DNA from: Arabiibacter massiliensis
GTDB taxonomy: Bacteria; Actinomycetota; Coriobacteriia; Coriobacteriales; Eggerthellaceae
DNA length: 64,000 nt
Direction: 5' to 3'
Assembly: GCF_900169505.1 (NCBI RefSeq)
Contig: NZ_LT827021.1
Span: 1,054,001 to 1,118,000, forward strand
The position numbers and the translations under genes were made by a program. A model generated the notes under the pieces. It did no database searches, was not told the DNA's origin, and saw only the letters and a list, made by a program, of their open reading frames with translations. Shown here piece after piece: positions 23,629 through 30,809 of the stretch. Every line of letters starts with the position of its first letter. Within the stretch, counting starts at the first letter, position 1.

Positions 23629-26600
23629 ATGGCTGGATCCACCCGAAGCTGCGAAGGCGCCGGAAGCTCGAGGGAAGGCGGCGGGCCGGGCGGGCGCGTC
23701 CTGCGCCTGGCGCTGGCGGCGCTGCTCGCGCTCTCGCTCGCGCCCCTGGTGACGCCCGGGAGCGCGCGGGCCGACGAGGGAGCGGACGCGGGCGGCGGGG
23801 CCGACGAGGTGGCGCAGCAGCTGGCCGTAGGCGCCTACGCACAGGGCGAGGCGGTGGTCATCGTGGACAACACCGCGGCCGGATACGGCCTACGCTCGCG
23901 CAGCGTCGACGTGCTGGCCTCGGCCGAGCCCCTGATGGACGCGTCGGGCGAGACCTACGCGAGCGCCACCGGCGAGAGCCTTCCTCTTGAAGAGCCGGCC
24001 GAGAACGGCGCTACGGTGCTGCGAAGCCGCGCGGCTCTGCCGGAAGAAGACGCCGTGACTGTGTCGCTCGTGCGGCAGGAGGGGGCTTCCACCGAGGACC
24101 TGCTGCGCCAGCTCGCCGACGACCCGCGCGTGCTCGCCGCGGAGCCGAACTACCTGTTCAGCGTCGATCCCGGCGAGGATGCCGACGAGGCGCGCCTGGC
24201 CGCCGTCCAGGAGGCGCTGGGGATGGATGCCGCAGTCGACGCGGACGGCTCGAACGGCCCGGGCGCCCCGGCCGCTGCGAACGGCGCCGGCGCGGACGTG
24301 CTCGACCTGACCGCCTACCAGTGGGGCTGCGACAGCAGCGGCGACACGCTGGTCGACGAGTCCGTCACCCGCCCCGACGACTTCGACATCAACCCGCCTT
24401 CGTGGAACGTCGAAGGGGCCCAGAACGCCTCCGGCGTCGTGGCCGTGGTGGACACCGGCGTCGACGTCGGCCACCCCGACCTGAAGAACATCATGTGCGA
24501 CATGACGCAGTACACGACGCTCGGCGGCGAGCACGGGTTCAACGCCTTCGCCGCGCTCACGGGCGGCGACGAGACCGACCTTACGGACAACTACCACCAT
24601 GGAACCCATTGCGCCGGCATCATCGCGGCCGAATGGAACGGCTTCGGCACGAGCGGCGTCGCCTCGGGCGTGCAGCTGGTCGCGGTCAAGGCTGACAACG
24701 AGGAGCGCAGCCTGCCCCTATCGGCCATCCTGCTGGGCTACGGCTACCTCGCCAACGCCGTGGAAGGCGGCCTGGACCTCAAGGTCATCAGCAACTCATG
24801 GGGCGGCGCGGACAACGCCATATCGTTCTCCCTCGCGGTGACCAAGCTCGGCGAGAAGGGCGTTGTGTCGGTGATGGGCTCGGGCAACGAATCCGCCGAC
24901 CTGGACAAGAACCCCTCGATGGCCGGCGCGCTCGCGCACAACCCCTACGTGGTGACGGTGAACGCTTCCGACATCGCCGGACGCGTCGCCTCCTTCAGCA
25001 ACTTCGGCTTGACGAGCACCGACGTCTTCGCGCCCGGCGTGAATATCCTGTCCCCCGTCCCTGTCGGCACGGGAGCGTACCTGCCCGAGGCCGACGCGGG
25101 CCGTCTGAGCTTCGACACGTTCGACGGCAAGGGCGAGGGCGTCCAGCTGCTCGGGATGGACGCGAGGGGAGAGGAGGTGACCGAACCCGTGCCCGGCCAG
25201 GCTGTGCAGGACGCGACGCGCTACGACGCCGCAGGCGGGGCGCTCACCGTCAAATCCACCGATCTGAACGGGCCGATTCCGGGCATCTCCTTTGCGGCCG
25301 TGTCGATTCCCGTGAGCGAGGAGAACTTTCCCAAGGTGCGCTACATCGGCCTGAAGTGCCTGGGCTGGCCGCACGAAGGGGTGATGGTGACCGTCTCCGT
25401 CAAAGCGAACACCGCCCGCGGCGTCGACTGGGTCGCCCTTAAAGGCCCGACCCAAAGCGAAAACGGCTGGGGGACGGTGTCCATCGACACGCAGGCGCTT
25501 CTCAAGGAAGGCGAGCAGCTCGCCTACGAGGACGGCAGGCTGCTGGTGCAGCTGATGATCCTGGCGGAGGATCCCATCGACTTCGCCATCGACGCCGTGG
25601 GCGTGGGCGCGGACGGCGCGTCGACCGGATACGCCTACAATAGCGGCACGTCCATGGCCACCCCCATGGTCACCGGCGCCGCCCTGGTGCTGGCCGGCGA
25701 CGCCTCCCTGGAAGGGATGGCGCCGGCCGAGCGGGCCGCCGGGCTGGCGGCGCTCGTGAAGGGCACGGTGCGGCCCATGAAGGAGTTCGAGGGCCTGTGC
25801 AGCTCGGGCGGGCACGTGGATCTGTCCGTCGCGCAGCAGCCCGCCATGCGCACGCCGGTGGTGTCGAACGCGCGCGTGGAGGCCGACGGCGACCAGGTGC
25901 GCATCGTCGTGGAGGGCAGCTTCTTCGGGGCCGATAAGGGCAGCGTGCGCGTCGGCGGGCTTTCTGCAACCGTGGAGACCTGGTCCGACTCTTCCATCGC
26001 CGTGACGTGCCCCAAGGACGCGAGAAGCGGCGTGCTCGCCGTGGAGGTGACGACCGCGAACGGACGTGCGGGCACGAAGGGCTTTTTGCTGGACGTGCCG
26101 CACTCCCCTGCGGGTTCCACCCCCGTGTTCGAGAAGACCATTCCGCTTCCCACCCTTGAAGAGGGGTTTTCCGCAAACGTCGACGTCCTGCTGCCCATCG
26201 GGCTGGGCGGCTCCCTGTACGTGCTGCCCGTGTTCTCCGAGAAATACCGGCCCTTCACGCAGCTGTGGCGCTACGACGAGGGAGGGGCGTCGTGGACGCA
26301 GTGCGCCGACCTGCCCGTCACGCCCAACAACAACGTCTCGGTCACCACGTACGACGGCAATCTGTTCCTCTACGGAGAGACGGGCGCCGACGCCGAGGCG
26401 AGGCCGCTGCTGCTCAGCTACGATCCGGCCGCCGACGCGTGGCAGGAGCACGACGCGTCGGGCCTGCCCCTCGACACCACCATCGCGAACTGCGACGGGA
26501 CGCTGCTGTTCGTGGGAGCGGCGGAGTTCAAGAACGGCAAGTGGCGGAACGTCACCGCAGACAACATCGTCTCCTACGATCCCGAAACGGGTGCTGTCCA

Positions 26601-27318
26601 GGTGGCAGGCACGCTCGCCGTCCCCTGCGCGACGCCCCAGGTGGCCGTCCGCGGCTCGGAGCTCCTCGTGGCGGGAGGAACCCAGTACACCTCAAGCGGC
26701 AAGGCCTCCATCCTCCAGAAGATCGAGCGCGTGACGAAGCAGGGCGGCGCCTACGCTGGAAAGGAGATCACGGACGCGCTGCCCGCGCTCGCGCCCGGCT
26801 ACGCCTTCTCCCCCTCGCTGGCAAGCGCGAAGAAGGGCTTCGTGCTGACGGGGATCACGGGCATGGCGGATGCGAAGAGGGCCGACGCCGTGCTGGACGA
26901 GGACACGTTCCTGCTCGATCTGGAGGGCGGCGGCACCTCCTTCCAGGGCCTCGGCACGCGCGCGTCCGCCGCGCCGCTGTACAACCCCCGCGCGACGGCC
27001 TACGACGGCTGGCTGTACGTGGCGGGATCGTCCAACCAGGAGGAAGGCGGCTTCGTGCTGCGCGCCACCCCGATGGAGACGCTCCCGCAAGCAGGCGACG
27101 TGCCGGAGCCAGGTCCGGAGCCTGAGCCGGAGCCGGGACCTGAGCCGGGACCCGATCCGCAGCCTGAGCCCGAACCCGAGACGACGCCGGCCGCGGACGG
27201 CGGCTCGCCGGCAGCGCTCGTACGCACTGGCGACCCCCTCGCCCCCGCCGCCGTGCTCCTCGCCTGCGCGCTGGCCGCAGGGGCGCTTGCGATGGCGGCG
27301 CACCGCAAGCGCGAATAG
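23629..27318 (+). CDS. second surface subtilisin (S8) with TIG and Kelch-like domains, LVRTGD anchor
   Basis: A 1229-residue exported protease with the same architecture as the 16484 protein but clearly diverged. It has a signal peptide (hydrophobic run about 26-48), a propeptide ending RVLAAEPNYLF, and S8 residues Asp275 (VVDTGVDVGHPDL), His324 (NYHHGTHCAG), Asn389 region (VISNSWGGA) and Ser675 (NSGTSMATPMVTG). A beta-rich insertion lies before the serine. A TIG-like segment follows (VEGSFFGADKGSVRVGGL), then Kelch-like blades (QLWRYDEGGASW, LLSYDPAADAWQEH). A Pro-Glu repeat spacer (about 1155-1185) leads to LVRTGD, a hydrophobic helix and the tail HRKRE. The ATG has an AGGAGG site. Control by the divergent LytTR regulator is likely but unproven. 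Confidence 0.88.
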   Translation: MAGSTRSCEGAGSSREGGGPGGRVLRLALAALLALSLAPLVTPGSARADEGADAGGGADEVAQQLAVGAYAQGEAVVIVDNTAAGYGLRSRSVDVLASAEPLMDASGETYASATGESLPLEEPAENGATVLRSRAALPEEDAVTVSLVRQEGASTEDLLRQLADDPRVLAAEPNYLFSVDPGEDADEARLAAVQEALGMDAAVDADGSNGPGAPAAANGAGADVLDLTAYQWGCDSSGDTLVDESVTRPDDFDINPPSWNVEGAQNASGVVAVVDTGVDVGHPDLKNIMCDMTQYTTLGGEHGFNAFAALTGGDETDLTDNYHHGTHCAGIIAAEWNGFGTSGVASGVQLVAVKADNEERSLPLSAILLGYGYLANAVEGGLDLKVISNSWGGADNAISFSLAVTKLGEKGVVSVMGSGNESADLDKNPSMAGALAHNPYVVTVNASDIAGRVASFSNFGLTSTDVFAPGVNILSPVPVGTGAYLPEADAGRLSFDTFDGKGEGVQLLGMDARGEEVTEPVPGQAVQDATRYDAAGGALTVKSTDLNGPIPGISFAAVSIPVSEENFPKVRYIGLKCLGWPHEGVMVTVSVKANTARGVDWVALKGPTQSENGWGTVSIDTQALLKEGEQLAYEDGRLLVQLMILAEDPIDFAIDAVGVGADGASTGYAYNSGTSMATPMVTGAALVLAGDASLEGMAPAERAAGLAALVKGTVRPMKEFEGLCSSGGHVDLSVAQQPAMRTPVVSNARVEADGDQVRIVVEGSFFGADKGSVRVGGLSATVETWSDSSIAVTCPKDARSGVLAVEVTTANGRAGTKGFLLDVPHSPAGSTPVFEKTIPLPTLEEGFSANVDVLLPIGLGGSLYVLPVFSEKYRPFTQLWRYDEGGASWTQCADLPVTPNNNVSVTTYDGNLFLYGETGADAEARPLLLSYDPAADAWQEHDASGLPLDTTIANCDGTLLFVGAAEFKNGKWRNVTADNIVSYDPETGAVQVAGTLAVPCATPQVAVRGSELLVAGGTQYTSSGKASILQKIERVTKQGGAYAGKEITDALPALAPGYAFSPSLASAKKGFVLTGITGMADAKRADAVLDEDTFLLDLEGGGTSFQGLGTRASAAPLYNPRATAYDGWLYVAGSSNQEEGGFVLRATPMETLPQAGDVPEPGPEPEPEPGPEPGPDPQPEPEPETTPAADGGSPAALVRTGDPLAPAAVLLACALAAGALAMAAHRKRE

Positions 27319-27424
27319 TCTTGAGCCGCCCGGTCACTCGGGCGGCACCGCCTTGGAGAAAGCATGCCCTCGGCAGGCGGGTTCCCCGCGGTGGCCGAGA
27401 CCTGCCGCCGATTTCGCCCCTCCC

Positions 27425-27553
27425 GTCAAAAAAGAGCCGGTTTGGCAATCCTCGGGCGCATTTCGAGGAGCCTCTCGGCGAGCCGGCCCGAGAAAGCCCA
27501 GGTCGCCATGTTCGGCGGCGCGCAGCCGATTGCCAAACCGCCTCTTTTTTGAC
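27425..27553. repeat. 129-bp element with 26-bp inverted arms
   Basis: Arms 27425-27450 and 27528-27553 match in 25 of 26 positions as reverse complements; each outer end is GTCAAAAAAGAG. Because the outer end is T-rich on leaving the hairpin, it may also serve as a bidirectional terminator after the subtilisin gene. The size and plan resemble the 57396 element, but the arm sequences differ. Confidence 0.7.
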
Positions 27554-27715
27554 AGCAGCCCCTCGTTTCGGCGTCAAGGCTCCCGGGTCGAAGGGAGGGA
27601 TCCTCGCGCAGCGCGACGACCCTGGCGCGCGGCCCGGCGGAAACCGCAGCGCGGCCGGGAGACCGGGGCGTCGCTCCGCCGATCCGAGCCCGCAGGCGGT
27701 TCTCCGGGAGGACAC

Positions 27716-27865
27716 GCACGAAATTTGCGTCTGTGCGAGCTGTTTGCCACAGTTAACTCACGGTTTCGCTTATGCGTTCAGCATAATGCCTGGTCGCTAG
27801 AGCCTGTGTGCTGAAGTTTGCGAGTTAGCTATGGCAAACAGCTCGCACAGACGCAAATTTCGTGC
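27716..27865. repeat. 150-bp inverted-arm element, family shared with 62345-62498
   Basis: The 44-base arms (27716-27759, 27822-27865) pair with two mismatches and contain gtgcgagctgtttgcca. The interior includes cataatgcctggtcgc. The element at 62345-62498 has related arms (gtgcgaggtgtttgcca) and the same core in the opposite orientation. This supports a dispersed, mobile or formerly mobile element family. Confidence 0.75.
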
Positions 27866-27920
27866 ATCCGCAGATGTTGCGGCCGGGGAGGCACGCCCTC
27901 CCCGGCCGCGGCGGTCCCTC

Positions 27921-29306
27921 TTACTGCAAGCCCTCGATGTGCGGGATGGTGGCGAAGCCGGCGGCCAGCTCCTCGTCGGTGGGCTCGTGGTCGGACATCT
28001 CGCCCTTGTTGAAGGCGTCGTAGGCTTTCATGTCGAAGTAGCCGGTGCCGGTGAGGCCGAAGAGGATGGTCTTGGCCTCACCCGTCTCCTTGCAGGCCTT
28101 CGCCTCCTCCATGGCCTGGAAGATGGCGTGCGCGCTCTCGGGCGCGGGCAGGATGGTCTCCAGGCGCGCGAACTCCACGGCGGCGGCGAACACGTCGGTC
28201 TGCTTCACGGCCACGGCCTCCAGGTAGCCGTCGTGCTTGAGCTTGCTCACGATGGGGCTCATGCCGTGGTAGCGCAGGCCGCCCGCATGGTCGGGACTCG
28301 GCTGGAAGCCGTTGCCGAGCGTGTACATCTTGGCGAGCGGGCAGGTCTGGCCCGTGTCCGCGAAGTCGTAGGCGAAGCGCCCGCGCGTAAGGCTCGGGCA
28401 GCTCGCGGGCTCCACGGCCACGAAGCGCGTGTCGGGCTTCTCGCCGCGCAGCTTGTCGCGCATGAACGGCGCGATGAGGCCGCCCAGGTTCGACCCGCCG
28501 CCCGCGCAGCCTATCACCACGTCGGGGTACTCGCCCAGCTCTTCAAAGGCCGCGTAGCTCTCCAAACCGATCACCGACTGGTGCAGCACCACCTGGTTGA
28601 GCACGCTTCCCAGCGTGTAGCGCCCCTTGTTCTCGGGGATGTTGAGCGCGCGCTCCACCGCCTCGGAGATGGCCGTGCCGAGCGAACCCGTGGAATCGGG
28701 GTGCTGGCTGAGCATCTTGCGCCCGATGGCCGTGGTGTCCGACGGCGAGGGCGTGACGTTGGCGTTGAACGTCTCCATGATGTTACGGCGGAACGGCTTC
28801 TGCTCATACGAGCACTTCACCATGAACACGTCGAGGTTCAAGCCGAAGTGGTCGGCCGCCTCGGCGAGCGCCGTGCCCCATTGGCCCGCGCCCGTCTCGG
28901 TGGTGATGCCCGTGAGCTCCTGCGCCTTGGCGTAGTAGGCCTGCGCGATGGCCGAGTTCAGCTTGTGCGAGCCGGAGGTGTTGTTGCCCTCGAACTTGTA
29001 GTAGATGCGCGCGGGCGTGCCGAGCGCGCGCTCCAGGTTGTACGCACGGCAGAGCGGCGAGGGGCGGTAGATGCGGTACATCTCCTGGACGGGCTCGGGG
29101 ATGTCGAAGTAGGCCGTGTCGTCGTCGAGTTCTTGCGCCACCAGCTCGTCGCAGAACACGGGCGCGAGGTCTTCCGGGCGCGCCACGGCGCCGTTCGGCA
29201 GCCGGATGGGCTCGGGCTTCTCCGGCATGTCGGCCCGCAGGTTGTACCACTGCGTGGGAATCTGGTCTTCTCGCAGGTACAGGCGATGCGGCGCGTTGTC
29301 GGTCAT
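27921..29306 (-). CDS. tryptophan synthase beta-chain-like protein (TrpB2 type)
   Basis: A 461-residue PLP enzyme of the TrpB2 subgroup, which joins indole and serine to make tryptophan, often without a partner TrpA. Signatures are GNNTSGSHKLNSAIAQ with the PLP lysine, TETGAGQWGTALAEAA, VIGCAGGGSNLGGLIAPF for phosphate binding and EPASCPSLTRG. The extended N-terminus (LYLREDQIPTQWYNLRADMP) is typical of TrpB2 rather than TrpB1. The start at 29306 follows GAAAGGAAC. No other trp gene is adjacent. Upstream lie a leader peptide with three Trp codons and an intrinsic terminator, so expression should respond to charged tRNA-Trp. Confidence 0.92.
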   Translation of the reverse strand: MTDNAPHRLYLREDQIPTQWYNLRADMPEKPEPIRLPNGAVARPEDLAPVFCDELVAQELDDDTAYFDIPEPVQEMYRIYRPSPLCRAYNLERALGTPARIYYKFEGNNTSGSHKLNSAIAQAYYAKAQELTGITTETGAGQWGTALAEAADHFGLNLDVFMVKCSYEQKPFRRNIMETFNANVTPSPSDTTAIGRKMLSQHPDSTGSLGTAISEAVERALNIPENKGRYTLGSVLNQVVLHQSVIGLESYAAFEELGEYPDVVIGCAGGGSNLGGLIAPFMRDKLRGEKPDTRFVAVEPASCPSLTRGRFAYDFADTGQTCPLAKMYTLGNGFQPSPDHAGGLRYHGMSPIVSKLKHDGYLEAVAVKQTDVFAAAVEFARLETILPAPESAHAIFQAMEEAKACKETGEAKTILFGLTGTGYFDMKAYDAFNKGEMSDHEPTDEELAAGFATIPHIEGLQ

Positions 29307-29365
29307 GATGGTTCCTTTCACGTTTTGCGGCGTCCCCGCCGCCGGTCGTTCCTCCGTCCGCACAC

Positions 29366-29396
29366 GAAAAAGAGCCCCCGGATCTCCGAGGGCTCT
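29366..29396 (-). terminator. trp attenuator terminator
   Basis: On the minus strand a seven-pair stem (AGAGCCC with GGGCTCT) is followed by TTTTT. It lies 46 bases after the leader-peptide stop codon and 60 bases before the trpB2 ATG. This is the spacing expected of a transcription attenuator controlled by ribosome stalling in the leader. Confidence 0.8.
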
Positions 29397-29441
29397 TCTG
29401 TGTATGTATGCGCGGAACAGAAGCCTATGCGAGACCCGGGA

Positions 29442-29531
29442 TCAATGCCTTCTATTCCACCACCACGCGCCGACGAGCAACGTGCAGAACACGAGGTCGG
29501 CGAAAGCTGCGGTGTTGGCGGTTGCGGGCAA
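29442..29531 (-). CDS. trp operon leader peptide with three tandem Trp codons
   Basis: A short frame begins with TTG at 29531, 4 bases after AGGAG, and encodes 29 residues ending GAWWWNRRH followed by TGA. Three consecutive TGG codons (29457-29465) are very unusual and match the classical design of trp leader peptides. Actinobacterial trp leaders also use WWW runs. The terminator at 29366-29396 and trpB2 follow directly. The exact start is uncertain: the spacing to AGGAG is tight, and an upstream in-frame GTG exists. It is too short for usual gene callers. Confidence 0.75.
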   Translation of the reverse strand: MPATANTAAFADLVFCTLLVGAWWWNRRH

Positions 29532-29566
29532 AGGGCTCCTTCTGAATCGGTTTCCGGGTCGGACGA

Positions 29567-29572
29567 AGCATA
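29567..29572 (-). promoter_or_regulatory. candidate -10 box for the trp leader transcript
   Basis: TATGCT on the minus strand lies about 36 bases before the leader-peptide start. I see no good -35 box, so this is a weak prediction. Confidence 0.35.
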
Positions 29573-29610
29573 GCACGCCCGCCCCGCTTTTGGGAAGGGG
29601 CGAATTTCAG

Positions 29611-29630
29611 ATCGCTCCCGCCCGCCCGGA
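29611..29630. repeat. left copy of a 20-bp direct repeat bounding the redox module
   Basis: ATCGCTCCCGCCCGCCCGGA occurs here and, identically and in the same orientation, at 35211-35230, exactly 5600 bases away. The two copies bracket the molybdenum-enzyme and LuxR genes, whose base composition looks less GC-rich than the flanks. Confidence 0.6.
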
Positions 29631-29664
29631 TCCCAGGCCGCTGCAACACGGCCTAAAGCCAGCC

Positions 29665-30228
29665 TCAGTCAAACACTTCGAACGCATGCACCGCCGGCGA
29701 CGGAGAGCAGATGCCTTTCTCGTTCACCGCACGAACCTTAAGGCGATAGGCCCCAGGGGCGTTCGGCGTGTATGCGAAGCGCCAGTACACCCATCGCTCG
29801 GCATCGGCGCGCTCAACCGGATACGTCGTCCAATGTTCGCCTTGGTCGAGGGAAAACTGTATCGCCGCGATGCTGCAATCGAAGTCGGAGGCGTAACCCT
29901 CGAAGGGAAGCGGTTCGCCAACCCGAGCGACGTATGGAGCCTTCACCGACACGTTAGGGCGGTTCGCGAAGTCATGCCCATCGTATTCGAACGAATCGAG
30001 CAAAGGAGGGTCGTCCTCACGCGTGAATCGGATGCCGACGATGTCGCGGATGTAGAACTTCGCGGGGAGCTGCGGAATCCAAAGCTGGTTGATAGCCCCC
30101 ATCACCGACAGAACATCCTCGCCGTTCACCTTCGAAGCGACGATCGCCCCCTGCTCCACGAGAGCCTTGAGAGGAAGCGACAGCTCTTTGCCGTCAGCCG
30201 CCGTGAATGTGACCGTGTTGCATTCCAT
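29665..30228 (-). CDS. C-terminal half of a split sulfite-oxidase-family molybdoenzyme
   Basis: The 187-residue product starts MECNTVTFTAADG behind a GGGAGG site about 10 bases upstream. Residues 1-65 align by eye with the last part of the molybdopterin domain of the neighbouring 533-residue enzyme (ALVEQGAIVASKVNGE versus ALKNGAFVATEYYGHE; YIRDIVGIRF versus YLKTIEF). The rest is the immunoglobulin-like dimerisation domain (IAAIQFSLDQGEHWTTY, YRLKVRAVNEKG). The normal PGFPGGTW-type segment is altered to IPQLPAKF. There is no signal peptide. The preceding gene encodes the complementary N-terminal half in another frame, so this is either half of a broken gene or a subunit of a split enzyme. Confidence 0.7.
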   Translation of the reverse strand: MECNTVTFTAADGKELSLPLKALVEQGAIVASKVNGEDVLSVMGAINQLWIPQLPAKFYIRDIVGIRFTREDDPPLLDSFEYDGHDFANRPNVSVKAPYVARVGEPLPFEGYASDFDCSIAAIQFSLDQGEHWTTYPVERADAERWVYWRFAYTPNAPGAYRLKVRAVNEKGICSPSPAVHAFEVFD

Positions 30229-30295
30229 ACCCTCATCGCCTCCCGAAATCGAAGCCGGCGCCCCGCTATGCGCGATGGGCGCCGGCAGTGCTTCG

Positions 30296-30796
30296 CTACC
30301 TGGCTTCGGCCATCTCGGCGATGGACTCGAGCGACACACCTTCGACCTCGGCGTTGGCGATGGCGCCGCCGCCCGCCACGTTCGACGCGCATGCGCACGC
30401 CATGACATGGGAAGCCGCGCCCTTCTCGCCCTTCATCTCGTCTACGGTCGCAGAGAACGCATTGCCGACATCGCCCGAGACGTCGATGGATGACTGCATC
30501 CGCTCGATGCCGTACCCGGGCAACGACGAGCACAAGGTCGCAGCAGCCTTGCAAAACACGTTCGATATCTCCTCGTTCGACGAAAGCACACCCTGGTCGA
30601 AGGAGAAATTCCCCACAACCCGCGAGACATTTGTCAGCGGCGATTCGCTTGCGGCCCCATCCTCCGCCGTTACGCCCGCACGAACGGCCTCGTCTGCGCC
30701 GTCCTGTATCGCAGGGACGGCGACGGCCGCACCTGCTCCGACCAAAAGCGTCAGGGAAGCAAACGCTCCGGCAACCTTCGTAGTTGTTTCATTCAT
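30296..30796 (-). CDS. N-terminal half of the split sulfite-oxidase-family molybdoenzyme
   Basis: The 166-residue product has a signal-anchor (about residues 8-30) and ends SHVMACACASNVAGGGAI followed by ANAEVEGVSLESIAEMAEAR. This tail resembles the molybdenum-ligand cysteine region of sulfite-oxidase-type proteins (CAGN..., then GAIGNAxWxGVxLxxI). The frame stops where the domain should continue; the rest appears 67 bases later in another frame (29665-30228). A 9-10-bp GC stem (gccggcgcc) lies in that gap. The ATG at 30796 has a GAGGTG site. It directly follows the heme-Mo enzyme gene on the same strand. It may be a decaying frameshifted gene or one half of a two-polypeptide enzyme. Confidence 0.65.
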   Translation of the reverse strand: MNETTTKVAGAFASLTLLVGAGAAVAVPAIQDGADEAVRAGVTAEDGAASESPLTNVSRVVGNFSFDQGVLSSNEEISNVFCKAAATLCSSLPGYGIERMQSSIDVSGDVGNAFSATVDEMKGEKGAASHVMACACASNVAGGGAIANAEVEGVSLESIAEMAEAR

Positions 30797-30809
30797 CGAT
30801 GCCACCTCG

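Noticed and set aside
29452-29649. 65-residue minus-strand frame with an ATG in the trp leader region
   Set aside because: It overlaps the leader peptide in another phase, is Arg-rich and has no good ribosome-binding site. The WWW frame plus terminator is the better explanation.
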